Positions 16,060 to 23,855 of a DNA stretch of 64,000 nucleotides are shown here, piece after piece. Origin of the DNA: an uncultured Agathobaculum sp. (GTDB lineage: Bacteria > Bacillota > Clostridia > Oscillospirales > Butyricicoccaceae); assembly GCF_944380985.1 (NCBI RefSeq), contig NZ_CALWJJ010000001.1, forward strand, positions 1 through 64,000. The letters run 5' to 3'. A program made the translations under genes and the position numbers. Numbering within the stretch: position 1 is the first letter of the stretch; the number at the start of each line of letters is the position of its first letter. The notes under the pieces are model-generated. The model did not search any database and had not been told where the DNA came from. It saw only the letters and a list, made by a program, of their open reading frames with translations.

Positions 16060-17430
16060 TCAATCTACCTCGAGCTTTTCCATCGCTTTCAGATAAATTG
16101 CACACTCCAGACGTTTTCTCTCCAATTCGCAGCCTAAATCGTAAGAATCGTTCAGATTATGATTCATATTGTAGTTTGCCGCCGAACATCCGCCCGAGCA
16201 GTAGAACTTTGCCCAGCACTTCTGGCACTTGGGGCGGGTGTAAATGTTCATGCCTGCAAACTCCTCCGCAATGCCCATGTCGAACGTATCATCAAGCACG
16301 TTGCCCTGCTTGTACTCGTCCTTGCCAACAAACTGGTGACAGGGGTAAATATCTCCATCCGGCGTAACCGCAACATACTCATACCCTGCGCCGCACCCGC
16401 GCAAACGCTTGATTACACACGGCCCCTGATCCAGATCAACCACAAAGTGAAAGAACGAAAACGGCTTTCCCTCTCTCCGACGCTCGAGTATCATTTCGGT
16501 CAGGCGGTCATATTCGACCATGATCTTGGGCAGATCCTCCTCGGTCAAATCATAGCCGCAGCCATGGTCGGCGGTCACCGGCTCGACCGAAAGGCTTTCA
16601 AAGCCCGCGTCCGCTATGTGCAGCACATCATCAGCAAAATCCAGATTGTGCGAGGTAAATGTGCCGCGCGCATAGTAGTCCTTCTCCGGATCGCGTGCGT
16701 CGACAAGCGCCTTGAAGCGGGGCAAGATCGTATCATAGCTGCCCGCGCCGGACACCGTCTTGCGAAATTCGTCGTTAACTTCCGGACGGCCGTCGATCGA
16801 AAGCACAACGTTTGCCATATTTTCATTGATGTACGCCCGCTTTTCCTCATCCAGCAGCAGGCCGTTGGTCGTGATGGTAAAGCGAAATTTTTTATTAAAC
16901 TTCTGCTCAAGACCGCGCGCATATTCTACCGTCTGCACAACCGTATCCCACGCCATGAGCGGCTCACCGCCAAAGAAGTCCACCTCGATATTATGCCGCT
17001 TGCCCGAACGCGCGATGACAAAATCGATTGCCTTTTTCGCCACCTCAGGCGGCATAATCTTGCGGCCTTTGCCAAAGTCGCCGGTCGAAGCAAAGCAGTA
17101 GGTACACCGCAGGTTGCAATCATGCGCGACATGCAGGCACAGCGCCTTGACCGGCGCACCCGCCGGCACATATTTGCTCACGTCAATATAGTCGTCGTCC
17201 GCAAACAGCTGACCGGCCTTTTTCAGCTCGTATAACTCGTCATACGCCTCACGCACTTCGTCCTCCGGGTACTGCGGCAGCGCCTCCACAACCGACTGTG
17301 GGCAATCCTCCGCCATATCCTTGTCAATCAGACCTGCGACCGCGTAGCCGATCTCATCGAGCAGATGCACCGCGCCGGAATTGACATCCAGCACAAAGTT
17401 CAGCCCATTTTTAACATAACGATGAATCAT
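16060..17430 (-). CDS. scfB: SCIFF maturase, radical-SAM/SPASM protein
   Basis: Radical-SAM peptide-modifying enzyme that installs thioether bonds in the SCIFF peptide (known for this family). The 456-aa protein has an N-terminal peptide-recognition region, the [4Fe-4S] site C105-x3-C109-x2-C112 (CNLRCTYCFAS), and a C-terminal SPASM domain with CGAGYEYVAV, IYPCHQFVG and CQKCWAKFYCSGGC for auxiliary clusters. The ATG at 17430 follows GGAGG; the longer frame to 17541 is rejected because it has no SD and runs into the intercistronic hairpin. Its substrate gene scfA lies 258 bases upstream in the same direction. Confidence 0.95.
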   Translation of the reverse strand: MIHRYVKNGLNFVLDVNSGAVHLLDEIGYAVAGLIDKDMAEDCPQSVVEALPQYPEDEVREAYDELYELKKAGQLFADDDYIDVSKYVPAGAPVKALCLHVAHDCNLRCTYCFASTGDFGKGRKIMPPEVAKKAIDFVIARSGKRHNIEVDFFGGEPLMAWDTVVQTVEYARGLEQKFNKKFRFTITTNGLLLDEEKRAYINENMANVVLSIDGRPEVNDEFRKTVSGAGSYDTILPRFKALVDARDPEKDYYARGTFTSHNLDFADDVLHIADAGFESLSVEPVTADHGCGYDLTEEDLPKIMVEYDRLTEMILERRREGKPFSFFHFVVDLDQGPCVIKRLRGCGAGYEYVAVTPDGDIYPCHQFVGKDEYKQGNVLDDTFDMGIAEEFAGMNIYTRPKCQKCWAKFYCSGGCSAANYNMNHNLNDSYDLGCELERKRLECAIYLKAMEKLEVD

Positions 17431-17523
17431 TTTTCTATTTCCTCCGATATACTGGAACAAGGCGCGCCACAGCGCACCTCGGTTTATGTAAACATGTCCG
17501 CGCCGCCGCACGGCCGAAATGGA

Positions 17524-17549
17524 AAGCGGCGGTATAACCACCGCCGCTT
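17524..17549 (-). promoter_or_regulatory. Strong hairpin in the scfA-scfB intercistronic region
   Basis: AAGCGGCGGT pairs perfectly with ACCGCCGCTT around a 6-base loop. No proper T-run follows on the minus strand, so it is more likely a stability element or partial terminator that keeps scfA mRNA above scfB. Confidence 0.5.
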
Positions 17550-17688
17550 GACTGAAAACCCAGATCTATAAGCCTGGCTTTTTAACAAACCGCCGGAGAA
17601 GTGTGCCCACAGGGCGCGCAACGCAGGCGGTGGAACTGATCCGAGCCGGAAGGCCGGACGGTTCGCTTTCCGGGTAGGCTATGCAGAC

Positions 17689-17835
17689 TTATCGAGAGGT
17701 CTGCGCGCACTTCTGGTTTGCCACCGTGCAAGAGGTCTTGCAAGCAGATTGGCAGGAAGTCTGGCACTCGCCGCAGCCGCCATGTGCTGCGGTCTGCTTC
17801 AGAGTTGCAGAGGTCAGTGTGGATACGTGCTTCAT
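17689..17835 (-). CDS. scfA: SCIFF peptide precursor (six Cys in forty-five)
   Basis: Ribosomally made peptide of 48 aa, modified by ScfB to carry Cys-Thr type thioether links. It was read by translating the minus strand from the ATG at 17835 (GGAGGG upstream) to TAA. It begins MKHVSTLTSATLKQT and has Cys at 21, 24, 28, 32, 36 and 43, interspersed with Thr and Ser, exactly the SCIFF pattern. It sits in the conserved order yajC - TIGR04086 - scfA - scfB. It is nearly universal in Clostridia, and its final role is still unclear. Confidence 0.95.
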   Translation of the reverse strand: MKHVSTLTSATLKQTAAHGGCGECQTSCQSACKTSCTVANQKCAQTSR

Positions 17836-17847
17836 AATAATTCCCTC

Positions 17848-18264
17848 CTATTTTTTTACATGACTATACCTTTTCTTTTTGCGTACGTTAACGCCGACAA
17901 GGCCGCCAAGCGCCGAGGCCGCCAGTGCACACAGCAGACTTGCCGCTGTGCGGACAGGGTTGACCGGCTGCAGCTGCATGAGCACACCTATTAGCAGCAA
18001 GATCAGAAAAACCGCAAGACCTGCGCCCATGGCCCAAATCAGCTTGCGGCCTGCGGCGCGTTTTGCCGCGCACAAACCGCCAAGCAAACTGCCTACCGCC
18101 AGAAATACCAGCGCACACGAAGCAACCGCGTATTCGGGCAGCATGCCGCGATACATCAGCACCGCGCCGACCAGCATCAGCAAAAGTGTAGTCAGCATCC
18201 CAGCTGCCACAGCCGGCAGCAATATGCCGGCTGGCGACCGAGCCTCATTGGTTTTTCTCATCAT
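17848..18264 (-). CDS. TIGR04086-family membrane protein
   Basis: Small four-helix membrane protein (138 aa) of the family that accompanies SCIFF and YajC in Clostridia. Hydrophobic segments lie at about residues 12-38, 46-66, 74-96 and 102-124, with Gly-rich packing (GSLLGGLCAAKRA, SALGGLVGVNV) and a basic C-terminus (RKKKRYSHVKK). The SD for scfA follows only twelve bases after its stop, so the genes are cotranscribed. The function is unknown; context suggests export or membrane handling of SCIFF, which is inference. Confidence 0.8.
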   Translation of the reverse strand: MMRKTNEARSPAGILLPAVAAGMLTTLLLMLVGAVLMYRGMLPEYAVASCALVFLAVGSLLGGLCAAKRAAGRKLIWAMGAGLAVFLILLLIGVLMQLQPVNPVRTAASLLCALAASALGGLVGVNVRKKKRYSHVKK

Positions 18265-18322
18265 CGTACATCCTCCCGCCGAATGAAAGATAAATCATCC
18301 TATTCGGCAAGGAACCGGGATA

Positions 18323-18655
18323 TTACTTGGCGTCCTTATTCGCTTCCTTGGGCGCCTCGACCGTTTCGGTCGCCGGCGCCTCCTTGCCGCGGATCGCCCA
18401 GCGGTAGATCTTTAGCTTAGTGCGGTCATTCGAGGTTTCGATGATTAACACATCGTCCTTGATATTGACTACACGGCCGATAAACCCACCGATCGTTGAG
18501 ATCTCGTCTCCTACTTCAATCGAATTACGCATGTCACGCTCGGCCTTATCGCGCTTACGCTGTGGGCGGATCAGCATAAAATAGAATACAGCGACTAAGA
18601 GAATGATCGGCGCAATGTTGACGATTATCTCCAGATACTGCTGACCAGTTGGCAC
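18323..18655 (-). CDS. yajC: YajC, Sec translocase accessory subunit
   Basis: Single-span membrane protein that joins SecDF at the Sec translocon. The 110-aa protein has one N-terminal helix (IILLVAVFYFMLIRPQRKRDK) and a small soluble domain with GDEISTIGGFIGRVVNIKDD; the RPQ..R and G(D/Q)xVxTxGG motifs are diagnostic. The C-terminal tail is Glu/Lys-rich. It heads the yajC-TIGR04086-scfA-scfB run, with a promoter just upstream. Confidence 0.95.
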   Translation of the reverse strand: MPTGQQYLEIIVNIAPIILLVAVFYFMLIRPQRKRDKAERDMRNSIEVGDEISTIGGFIGRVVNIKDDVLIIETSNDRTKLKIYRWAIRGKEAPATETVEAPKEANKDAK

Positions 18656-18696
18656 GTCTTACACCTCCTCACACATTTTGCCATTGATACTTTTTC

Positions 18697-18725
18697 ATTA
18701 TAATGGATTCAACTGCAAATTACAA
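18697..18725 (-). promoter_or_regulatory. yajC promoter
   Basis: Minus-strand TTGTAA (18720-18725), 17-base spacer, TATAAT (18697-18702). Confidence 0.7.
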
Positions 18726-18803
18726 GCCCTATTTTCTTCGGCATAGGACAGCCCGGCACCTGCATATGGTAGCGGTATCCCAACCAAAGCGAGGTGCCCT
18801 TCG

Positions 18804-19502
18804 ATGTTGTTCCCCGCCCTTTTTGCGCTTGGTGGCGCGTTTTTCTTTTTTATTTTGCGCGTGCAGGGCGCGGATGGCTGTTTTCCCCGCCCGCTTTCCC
18901 CAGAAAAAGAAGCAGAACTTTTGCGTAAAATGCATGATCAGCAGGATGAAGACGCGCGTGCGCAGCTCATTGAGCACAATTTACGCCTTGTTGCGCACAT
19001 TGTAAAGAAATATTATGCCTCAAGCGCCGAACAGGACGACCTGATCTCAATCGGTACGATCGGCCTGATCAAAGCGGTGGGTACTTTCCGCCCGGATAAA
19101 AACATCCGCCTGGCAACCTACGCCTCTAAATGCATTCAAAACGAGCTGCTTATGCACTTTAGGCAAAAGCGCAAAAGCGCGGGAGAGCTTTCCCTGTCCG
19201 ATGCGCTCGAGACCGATGGGGATGGCAACGCACTTGCTTTGCAGGACGTCATCTGCTGTGAAGACGATGGACTTTCCGCCATCGAGGAGCATGATCGCTA
19301 CAACGCCATGCACCAGGCGCTTGCAGCCTGTCTTTCTGTGCGCGAGCGCGAAATCATCCGGCTGCGTTACGGGCTCGGCCTGCCTGCGCCGCTGCCCCAG
19401 CGCGAGATTGCAAAACAGCTGGGTATCTCACGCAGCTATGTATCGCGCATTGAAAAACGCGCCTTGGAAAAGCTGCGCGCCGCGCTTGGCACAATGGATT
19501 GA
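18804..19502 (+). CDS. sigK: Sporulation sigma factor SigK
   Basis: Late mother-cell sigma factor (232 aa). The first 20 residues are hydrophobic, as in pro-sigma-K. Region 2 has LIEHNLRLVAHIVKKYY and DDLISIGTIGLIKAVGTF, with the -10-binding helix LATYASKCIQNELLM. Region 4 has the helix-turn-helix LPQREIAKQLGISRSYVSRIEKRALEKL. The gene is one uninterrupted frame with no skin-type insertion. The ATG follows GAGGTG. Its presence supports a spore-forming lifestyle. Confidence 0.93.
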   Translation: MLFPALFALGGAFFFFILRVQGADGCFPRPLSPEKEAELLRKMHDQQDEDARAQLIEHNLRLVAHIVKKYYASSAEQDDLISIGTIGLIKAVGTFRPDKNIRLATYASKCIQNELLMHFRQKRKSAGELSLSDALETDGDGNALALQDVICCEDDGLSAIEEHDRYNAMHQALAACLSVREREIIRLRYGLGLPAPLPQREIAKQLGISRSYVSRIEKRALEKLRAALGTMD

Positions 19503-19575
19503 AACTATCGCGTACACCGGTGGATTTTCCCAAATCCGGCGATAAGAAGATGACCGTATTTTTTCAAAAAAACTC

Positions 19576-19604
19576 TTGACGCGACGCCGTTGCCGTTGTA
19601 TACT
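19576..19604 (+). promoter_or_regulatory. tRNA-Gln promoter
   Basis: TTGACG (19576-19581), 17-base spacer, TATACT (19599-19604). Confidence 0.75.
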
Positions 19605-19637
19605 ATTATAGTCGCAAGAGATTGCGGCGGCGTCAAT

Positions 19638-19711
19638 AGCCGAATTGTGTAATGGTAGCACGACAGACTCTGACTCTGTTTGTGAGGGTTCGAATCCTTC
19701 TTCGGCTGCCA
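19638..19711 (+). tRNA. tRNA-Gln (anticodon CTG)
   Basis: Acceptor AGCCGAA pairs with TTCGGCT, anticodon stem ACAGA/TCTGT surrounds CTCTGAC (anticodon CTG), the T-arm holds GGTTCGAATCC, and CCA is encoded. It is a single gene with its own promoter and terminator. Confidence 0.92.
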
Positions 19712-19714
19712 CTG

Positions 19715-19746
19715 AAAAGCAGCTTTTCTGATGAAAAGCTGCTTTT
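19715..19746 (+). terminator. Terminator after tRNA-Gln
   Basis: AAAAGCAGCTTTTC pairs with GAAAAGCTGCTTTT, 4-base loop, T-run. Confidence 0.85.
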
Positions 19747-19832
19747 TTATCATCAAAAAAACGCACTTTCAGTTCATAGGTTTAACAGCGGCAAGTCCTA
19801 CGGGCTGTTTTCGTTCAAATGAGGTGATTTCC

Positions 19833-20891
19833 TTGGACGGCGCTGAAATGCAATTTGAACAGATCATCCGCTGGCACGAGGCGCGCTACCCTGCCATGCA
19901 GCCGCAGGACTTTGCAAAGCTCGCCTATCAGAGCGAATTCGGCCCTGCGCACCTGGCGCAGACGGTGGAAGATCTGTCGGCCGCATTGCTGCGCGAATGG
20001 GGCGCACTGCCGGCTGATATGCCGGCGCGGCCGCCCGAACTGATTGGCGGCGGTCTGTGCCGCCTGCACCTTGACCCGCAGACGGATGCGACGCGCGCCG
20101 TTCCTTTGCTCGCTGCGCTCATACACCACACGGCCCGAATGCATCACGGCACAGCGGACGGCCTGCGCCGCCGCATAGCAGCGCTGCGCAGGCTTGATGT
20201 GGCCGGTATGGCAGACTGGCTTGATCGCTGGCAGGTGGATGGCTGCCCATCCATTCACCACAGCGACGCTTTCCGCACAACCTATCGGCCTCATTACCGT
20301 GTCATCTGCACGGCACATGCAGTGTTTTTCCCCGCACTGCTTGAAGCCGCCCGACTCATCCAAAACGGCGTACCCGCCGTGCTGGGCATTGATGGACGAT
20401 GCGGCAGCGGAAAAAGCAGCCTTGCCCAGTTGTTGCACGAACTGTTCGGATGCAATGTATTGCATATAGATGACTTCTATTTGCCCGCAGAGCAACGCCC
20501 GCCTGACTGGACAGAGCAGCCTGCCGGCAATATTGATCTCGCCCGCTTCTGGGATGAGGCGCTTGCGCCCGCGCGCGCCGGTAAGCCCATTTACTACCGC
20601 GCCTACTCGTGCGGGCGGCAGCAGTACCGCGACGTGGTTATGCTTTCCCCTACCCCACTGACCGTGGTCGAAGGCAGCTATTCCCAACACCCTGCACTTG
20701 CAAATGCGTACCAATGCCGGATTTTTTTGACCTGCTCGTCCGAGGTGCAGCAGCGTCGACTGCGCGCGCGCGAGGGCGCGCACTTCGACGATTTTGCCAG
20801 ACGCTGGATTCCGATGGAGGAGCAGTACTTCTCAGTATACGGCATGCCGAACGAAGATACTACCGTCATCGATACCAGCCCATTTTTCTAA
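19833..20891 (+). CDS. Uridine-kinase-like P-loop kinase with an unrecognised N-terminal domain
   Basis: Two-domain protein of 352 aa. The C-terminal half is a uridine kinase/phosphoribulokinase-type P-loop NTPase: VLGIDGRCGSGKSSLAQLL near residue 185, then the DDFY motif (NVLHIDDFYLP), VVEGSY and an RRLRAREG lid-like segment. The first 165 residues contain YPAMQPQDFAKLAYQSEFGPAHL and HHTARMHHG and I do not recognise them. The TTG at 19833 is chosen because GAGGTG ends six bases before it; an ATG at 19848 is the alternative. The substrate is unknown. Confidence 0.75.
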   Translation: MDGAEMQFEQIIRWHEARYPAMQPQDFAKLAYQSEFGPAHLAQTVEDLSAALLREWGALPADMPARPPELIGGGLCRLHLDPQTDATRAVPLLAALIHHTARMHHGTADGLRRRIAALRRLDVAGMADWLDRWQVDGCPSIHHSDAFRTTYRPHYRVICTAHAVFFPALLEAARLIQNGVPAVLGIDGRCGSGKSSLAQLLHELFGCNVLHIDDFYLPAEQRPPDWTEQPAGNIDLARFWDEALAPARAGKPIYYRAYSCGRQQYRDVVMLSPTPLTVVEGSYSQHPALANAYQCRIFLTCSSEVQQRRLRAREGAHFDDFARRWIPMEEQYFSVYGMPNEDTTVIDTSPFF

Positions 20892-20920
20892 GCTGGCGCA
20901 GCCCGATGCGCCGCACACCG

Positions 20921-20961
20921 CATAAAAAACCGTTCCCGTCAAAGCGGGAACGGTTTTTATG
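20921..20961. terminator. Bidirectional terminator between the kinase gene and ppdK
   Basis: CATAAAAACCGTTCCCG-type stem with CGGGAACGGTTTTTATG, 6-base loop, T-rich both ways. Confidence 0.88.
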
Positions 20962-20973
20962 CTTTTGCAGAAA

Positions 20974-23607
20974 TTATGCCATGCCAAGTTCCTTGACGCG
21001 TGCCTGCGCCGCCGCAAGGCGGGCGATCGGCACACGGAATGGCGAGCAGGAAACATAGTTCAGCCCCACATTGTGACAGAACTCAACCGATGACAGATCG
21101 CCGCCATGCTCACCGCAGATGCCCAGCTTAATCTCCGGACGGGTACGGCGCCCCTCGGCAACAGCATAGCGGATTAGCTTGCCGACGCCGTTCTGGTCAA
21201 GGCGGGCAAACGGATCGGACTCGAGGATCTTTTTCTCAAAATATGTTTCGAGGATACGGCCCACATCGTCGCGCGAAAAGCCGTAGGTCATCTGCGTTAG
21301 ATCATTTGTGCCGAAGGAGAAGAACTCGGCCTCCTCAGCGATCTCGTCCGCCGTGACCGCCGCGCGCGGGGTCTCGATCATCGTGCCGATCATATACTTC
21401 ATAGCAAGGCCGGACGCCCCGATCAGCTCATCCGCCTTATCCTTGATGACCTTTTTGACAAAGCGCAGCTCGTTGATCTCGCTGACAAGGGGCACCATGA
21501 TCTCCGGAGTGATATTGAGGCCATCTTCGCGCGCCACATTGATCGCAGCGGAGATGATGGCTTCGGTCTGCATTTCGGCAATTTCGGGATAGAGCACATC
21601 CAGACGGCAGCCACGGGTGCCAAGCATCGGGTTAAACTCGTGCAGGTCAGCCACCTTGCCCTTGAGCTTCTCAAACGAAATACCCATCTCCTTCGCCAGC
21701 TCACGGATGTCGGCATCTTCCTGCGGCAAAAACTCGTGCAGCGGCGGATCGAGCAGACGGATGGTGACCGGCAAGCCGCCCATCGCACGGTAGATGGCCT
21801 CAAAGTCGCCGCGCTGCATGGGCAGGATTTTGGCAAGCGCCGCCTTACGCTGCTCGATCGTGTCGGACACAATCATCTCGCGCACCGCCTTGATGCGCTC
21901 AGGCTCGAAGAACATATGCTCGGTGCGGCATAGACCGATGCCCTCCGCGCCAAACTTACGCGCCTGGGTAGCGTCACGCGGGGTATCGCCGTTGGTGCGC
22001 ACCTTGAGTGTGCGGATCTCATCCGCCCAGCCCATAAACCGGCCGAAGTCGCCGGTCAGCTCGGCGTCCTGTGTATCGATTTTGCCGAGATAAACGTTAC
22101 CGGTCGAACCGTCAAGCGAGATAAACTCACCTTCCCTCACAACCGTGCCATCGGCAAAGGTGATAGTCTTGTCCGTCTCGGATACCTTGATGCCGTTGAC
22201 GCCGGCCACACAGCAGGTGCCCATACCACGCGCAACGACCGCCGCATGCGAAGTCATGCCGCCGCGTGCGGTCATAATGCCCTCTGATACCGCCATGCCG
22301 TCGATGTCTTCAGGCGAGGTTTCCTGGCGGACGAGCACGACCTTAAGGCCGGTCTTATGGGCCTGCGCAGCATCCTCCGCAGTGAAGTATACTGCGCCGC
22401 ACGCCGCACCAGGCGAGGCAGGCAGACCCGAGGTGATCGGCTTTGCCGCCTTGAGCGCCGCGGGCGCAAACGTCGGATGCAGCAGCGCATCCAGCTGCTT
22501 GGGTTCGACCTTCATCATAGCCTGCTCCTTGGTGCACACGCCCTCGTCGACAAGATCGACCGCGATCTTGAGCGCTGCCTGCGCGGTGCGCTTGCCATTG
22601 CGGGTCTGCAACATATAGAGCTTGCCGTTTTCAATGGTAAACTCCATATCCTGCATATCGCCGTAGTGCTGCTCCAGGCGGGAGGAAATATCAACAAACT
22701 GCTGGTAGACATCGGGCATGGTGTCGGCCAGTGTCGAGATCGGCTGTGGGGTACGGATGCCGGCGACGACATCCTCGCCCTGCGCGTTCATCAAGAACTC
22801 GCCGAACAGCTTCTTTTCACCGGTCGACGGGCTGCGCGTGAACGCTACGCCCGTACCAGAAGTATCACCCATGTTGCCAAATACCATCGACTGGACGTTG
22901 ACTGCCGTGCCCCAGGAATGCGGGATGTCATTCATGCGGCGATAAGTATTGGCGCGCGGGTTATCCCACGAGCGGAATACCGCGCGAACAGCCTCCATCA
23001 GCTGCTTTTTGGGGTCCTGCGGAAAATCCTCGCCGAGCGACTTTTTATAGTGATGCTTAAACAGCGCAATCAGCTTGACCATATCCTCCGCGTCAAGTTC
23101 ATTATCCTGTTTGACGCCCTTTTCCTCCTTGACCTGATCGATCAGTGCCTCAAAGCTCGACTTGGGCAGCTCCATTACAACATCTGAAAACATCTGGATG
23201 AAACGGCGGTAAGAGTCGCGCGCAAAGCGCGGGTTGCTCGTCAGATCCGCAACCGCATCACAGATCTCGTCGTTCATGCCGAGGTTTAAGATGGTGTCCA
23301 TCATGCCGGGCATGGACGCGCGTGCACCCGAGCGGACGGATACGAGCAGCGGGCTTTTCGAATCGCCCAGCCTTTTTCCCGTGGCCGCTTCAAGCTTATC
23401 AAGGTACTCGAGGATCTGCGCCTGAATATCGGAATGGATCGTTTTTCCATCCTCATAATACCGGGTGCAGGCTTCAGTGGTGATGGTGAACCCCTGCGGC
23501 ACTGGCATGCCAAGCCCGGTCATCTCTGCCAGGTTTGCGCCCTTGCCGCCAAGCAGCTCGCGCATTTTTCCGTTGCCCTCCGGGAACATGTAAACGTACT
23601 TCTTCAT
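20974..23607 (-). CDS. ppdK: Pyruvate, phosphate dikinase
   Basis: Interconverts pyruvate + ATP + Pi and PEP + AMP + PPi; in anaerobes it serves glycolysis or gluconeogenesis. The 877-aa protein has the ATP-grasp N-terminus (GGKGANLAEMTGLGMPVPQGFTITT), the phosphohistidine swivel domain (GGMTSHAAVVARGMGTCCV) and the PEP-utilising TIM barrel with IGLCRTEHMFFE and GICGEHGGD. The ATG at 23607 follows GGAGG; an in-frame ATG at 23658 has no SD. A TATAAT lies about 65 bases upstream. It pairs metabolically with fbp in this window. Confidence 0.97.
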   Translation of the reverse strand: MKKYVYMFPEGNGKMRELLGGKGANLAEMTGLGMPVPQGFTITTEACTRYYEDGKTIHSDIQAQILEYLDKLEAATGKRLGDSKSPLLVSVRSGARASMPGMMDTILNLGMNDEICDAVADLTSNPRFARDSYRRFIQMFSDVVMELPKSSFEALIDQVKEEKGVKQDNELDAEDMVKLIALFKHHYKKSLGEDFPQDPKKQLMEAVRAVFRSWDNPRANTYRRMNDIPHSWGTAVNVQSMVFGNMGDTSGTGVAFTRSPSTGEKKLFGEFLMNAQGEDVVAGIRTPQPISTLADTMPDVYQQFVDISSRLEQHYGDMQDMEFTIENGKLYMLQTRNGKRTAQAALKIAVDLVDEGVCTKEQAMMKVEPKQLDALLHPTFAPAALKAAKPITSGLPASPGAACGAVYFTAEDAAQAHKTGLKVVLVRQETSPEDIDGMAVSEGIMTARGGMTSHAAVVARGMGTCCVAGVNGIKVSETDKTITFADGTVVREGEFISLDGSTGNVYLGKIDTQDAELTGDFGRFMGWADEIRTLKVRTNGDTPRDATQARKFGAEGIGLCRTEHMFFEPERIKAVREMIVSDTIEQRKAALAKILPMQRGDFEAIYRAMGGLPVTIRLLDPPLHEFLPQEDADIRELAKEMGISFEKLKGKVADLHEFNPMLGTRGCRLDVLYPEIAEMQTEAIISAAINVAREDGLNITPEIMVPLVSEINELRFVKKVIKDKADELIGASGLAMKYMIGTMIETPRAAVTADEIAEEAEFFSFGTNDLTQMTYGFSRDDVGRILETYFEKKILESDPFARLDQNGVGKLIRYAVAEGRRTRPEIKLGICGEHGGDLSSVEFCHNVGLNYVSCSPFRVPIARLAAAQARVKELGMA

Positions 23608-23855
23608 TGGCTCTTTTCCTCCATTTCGTTCGGTACTTACATTTATTGCATATTTCACTCATACAAGGGTATTATAGCATGCGCACCACTTTTTGTTCTA
23701 TTGTGGTATTTCACCGATTTATTATTTCTATATTGTACATAATGACGGAAATATAGCCAAACCACGGATAAAATAGTCAAATATTTTGATTAATTTTAGC
23801 AAAATTTAATCTTTTTTGCGCGAAAAACTGAGTAAATTATGAATTATTCTGCAAA

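Noticed and set aside
16159-17235. Long open frame (358 codons) opposite scfB
   Set aside because: Antisense shadow of scfB: no SD, no domain pattern, composition follows the complementary strand.
18804-19502. sigK split by a skin-type element
   Set aside because: The gene is a single intact frame from region 2 to region 4.
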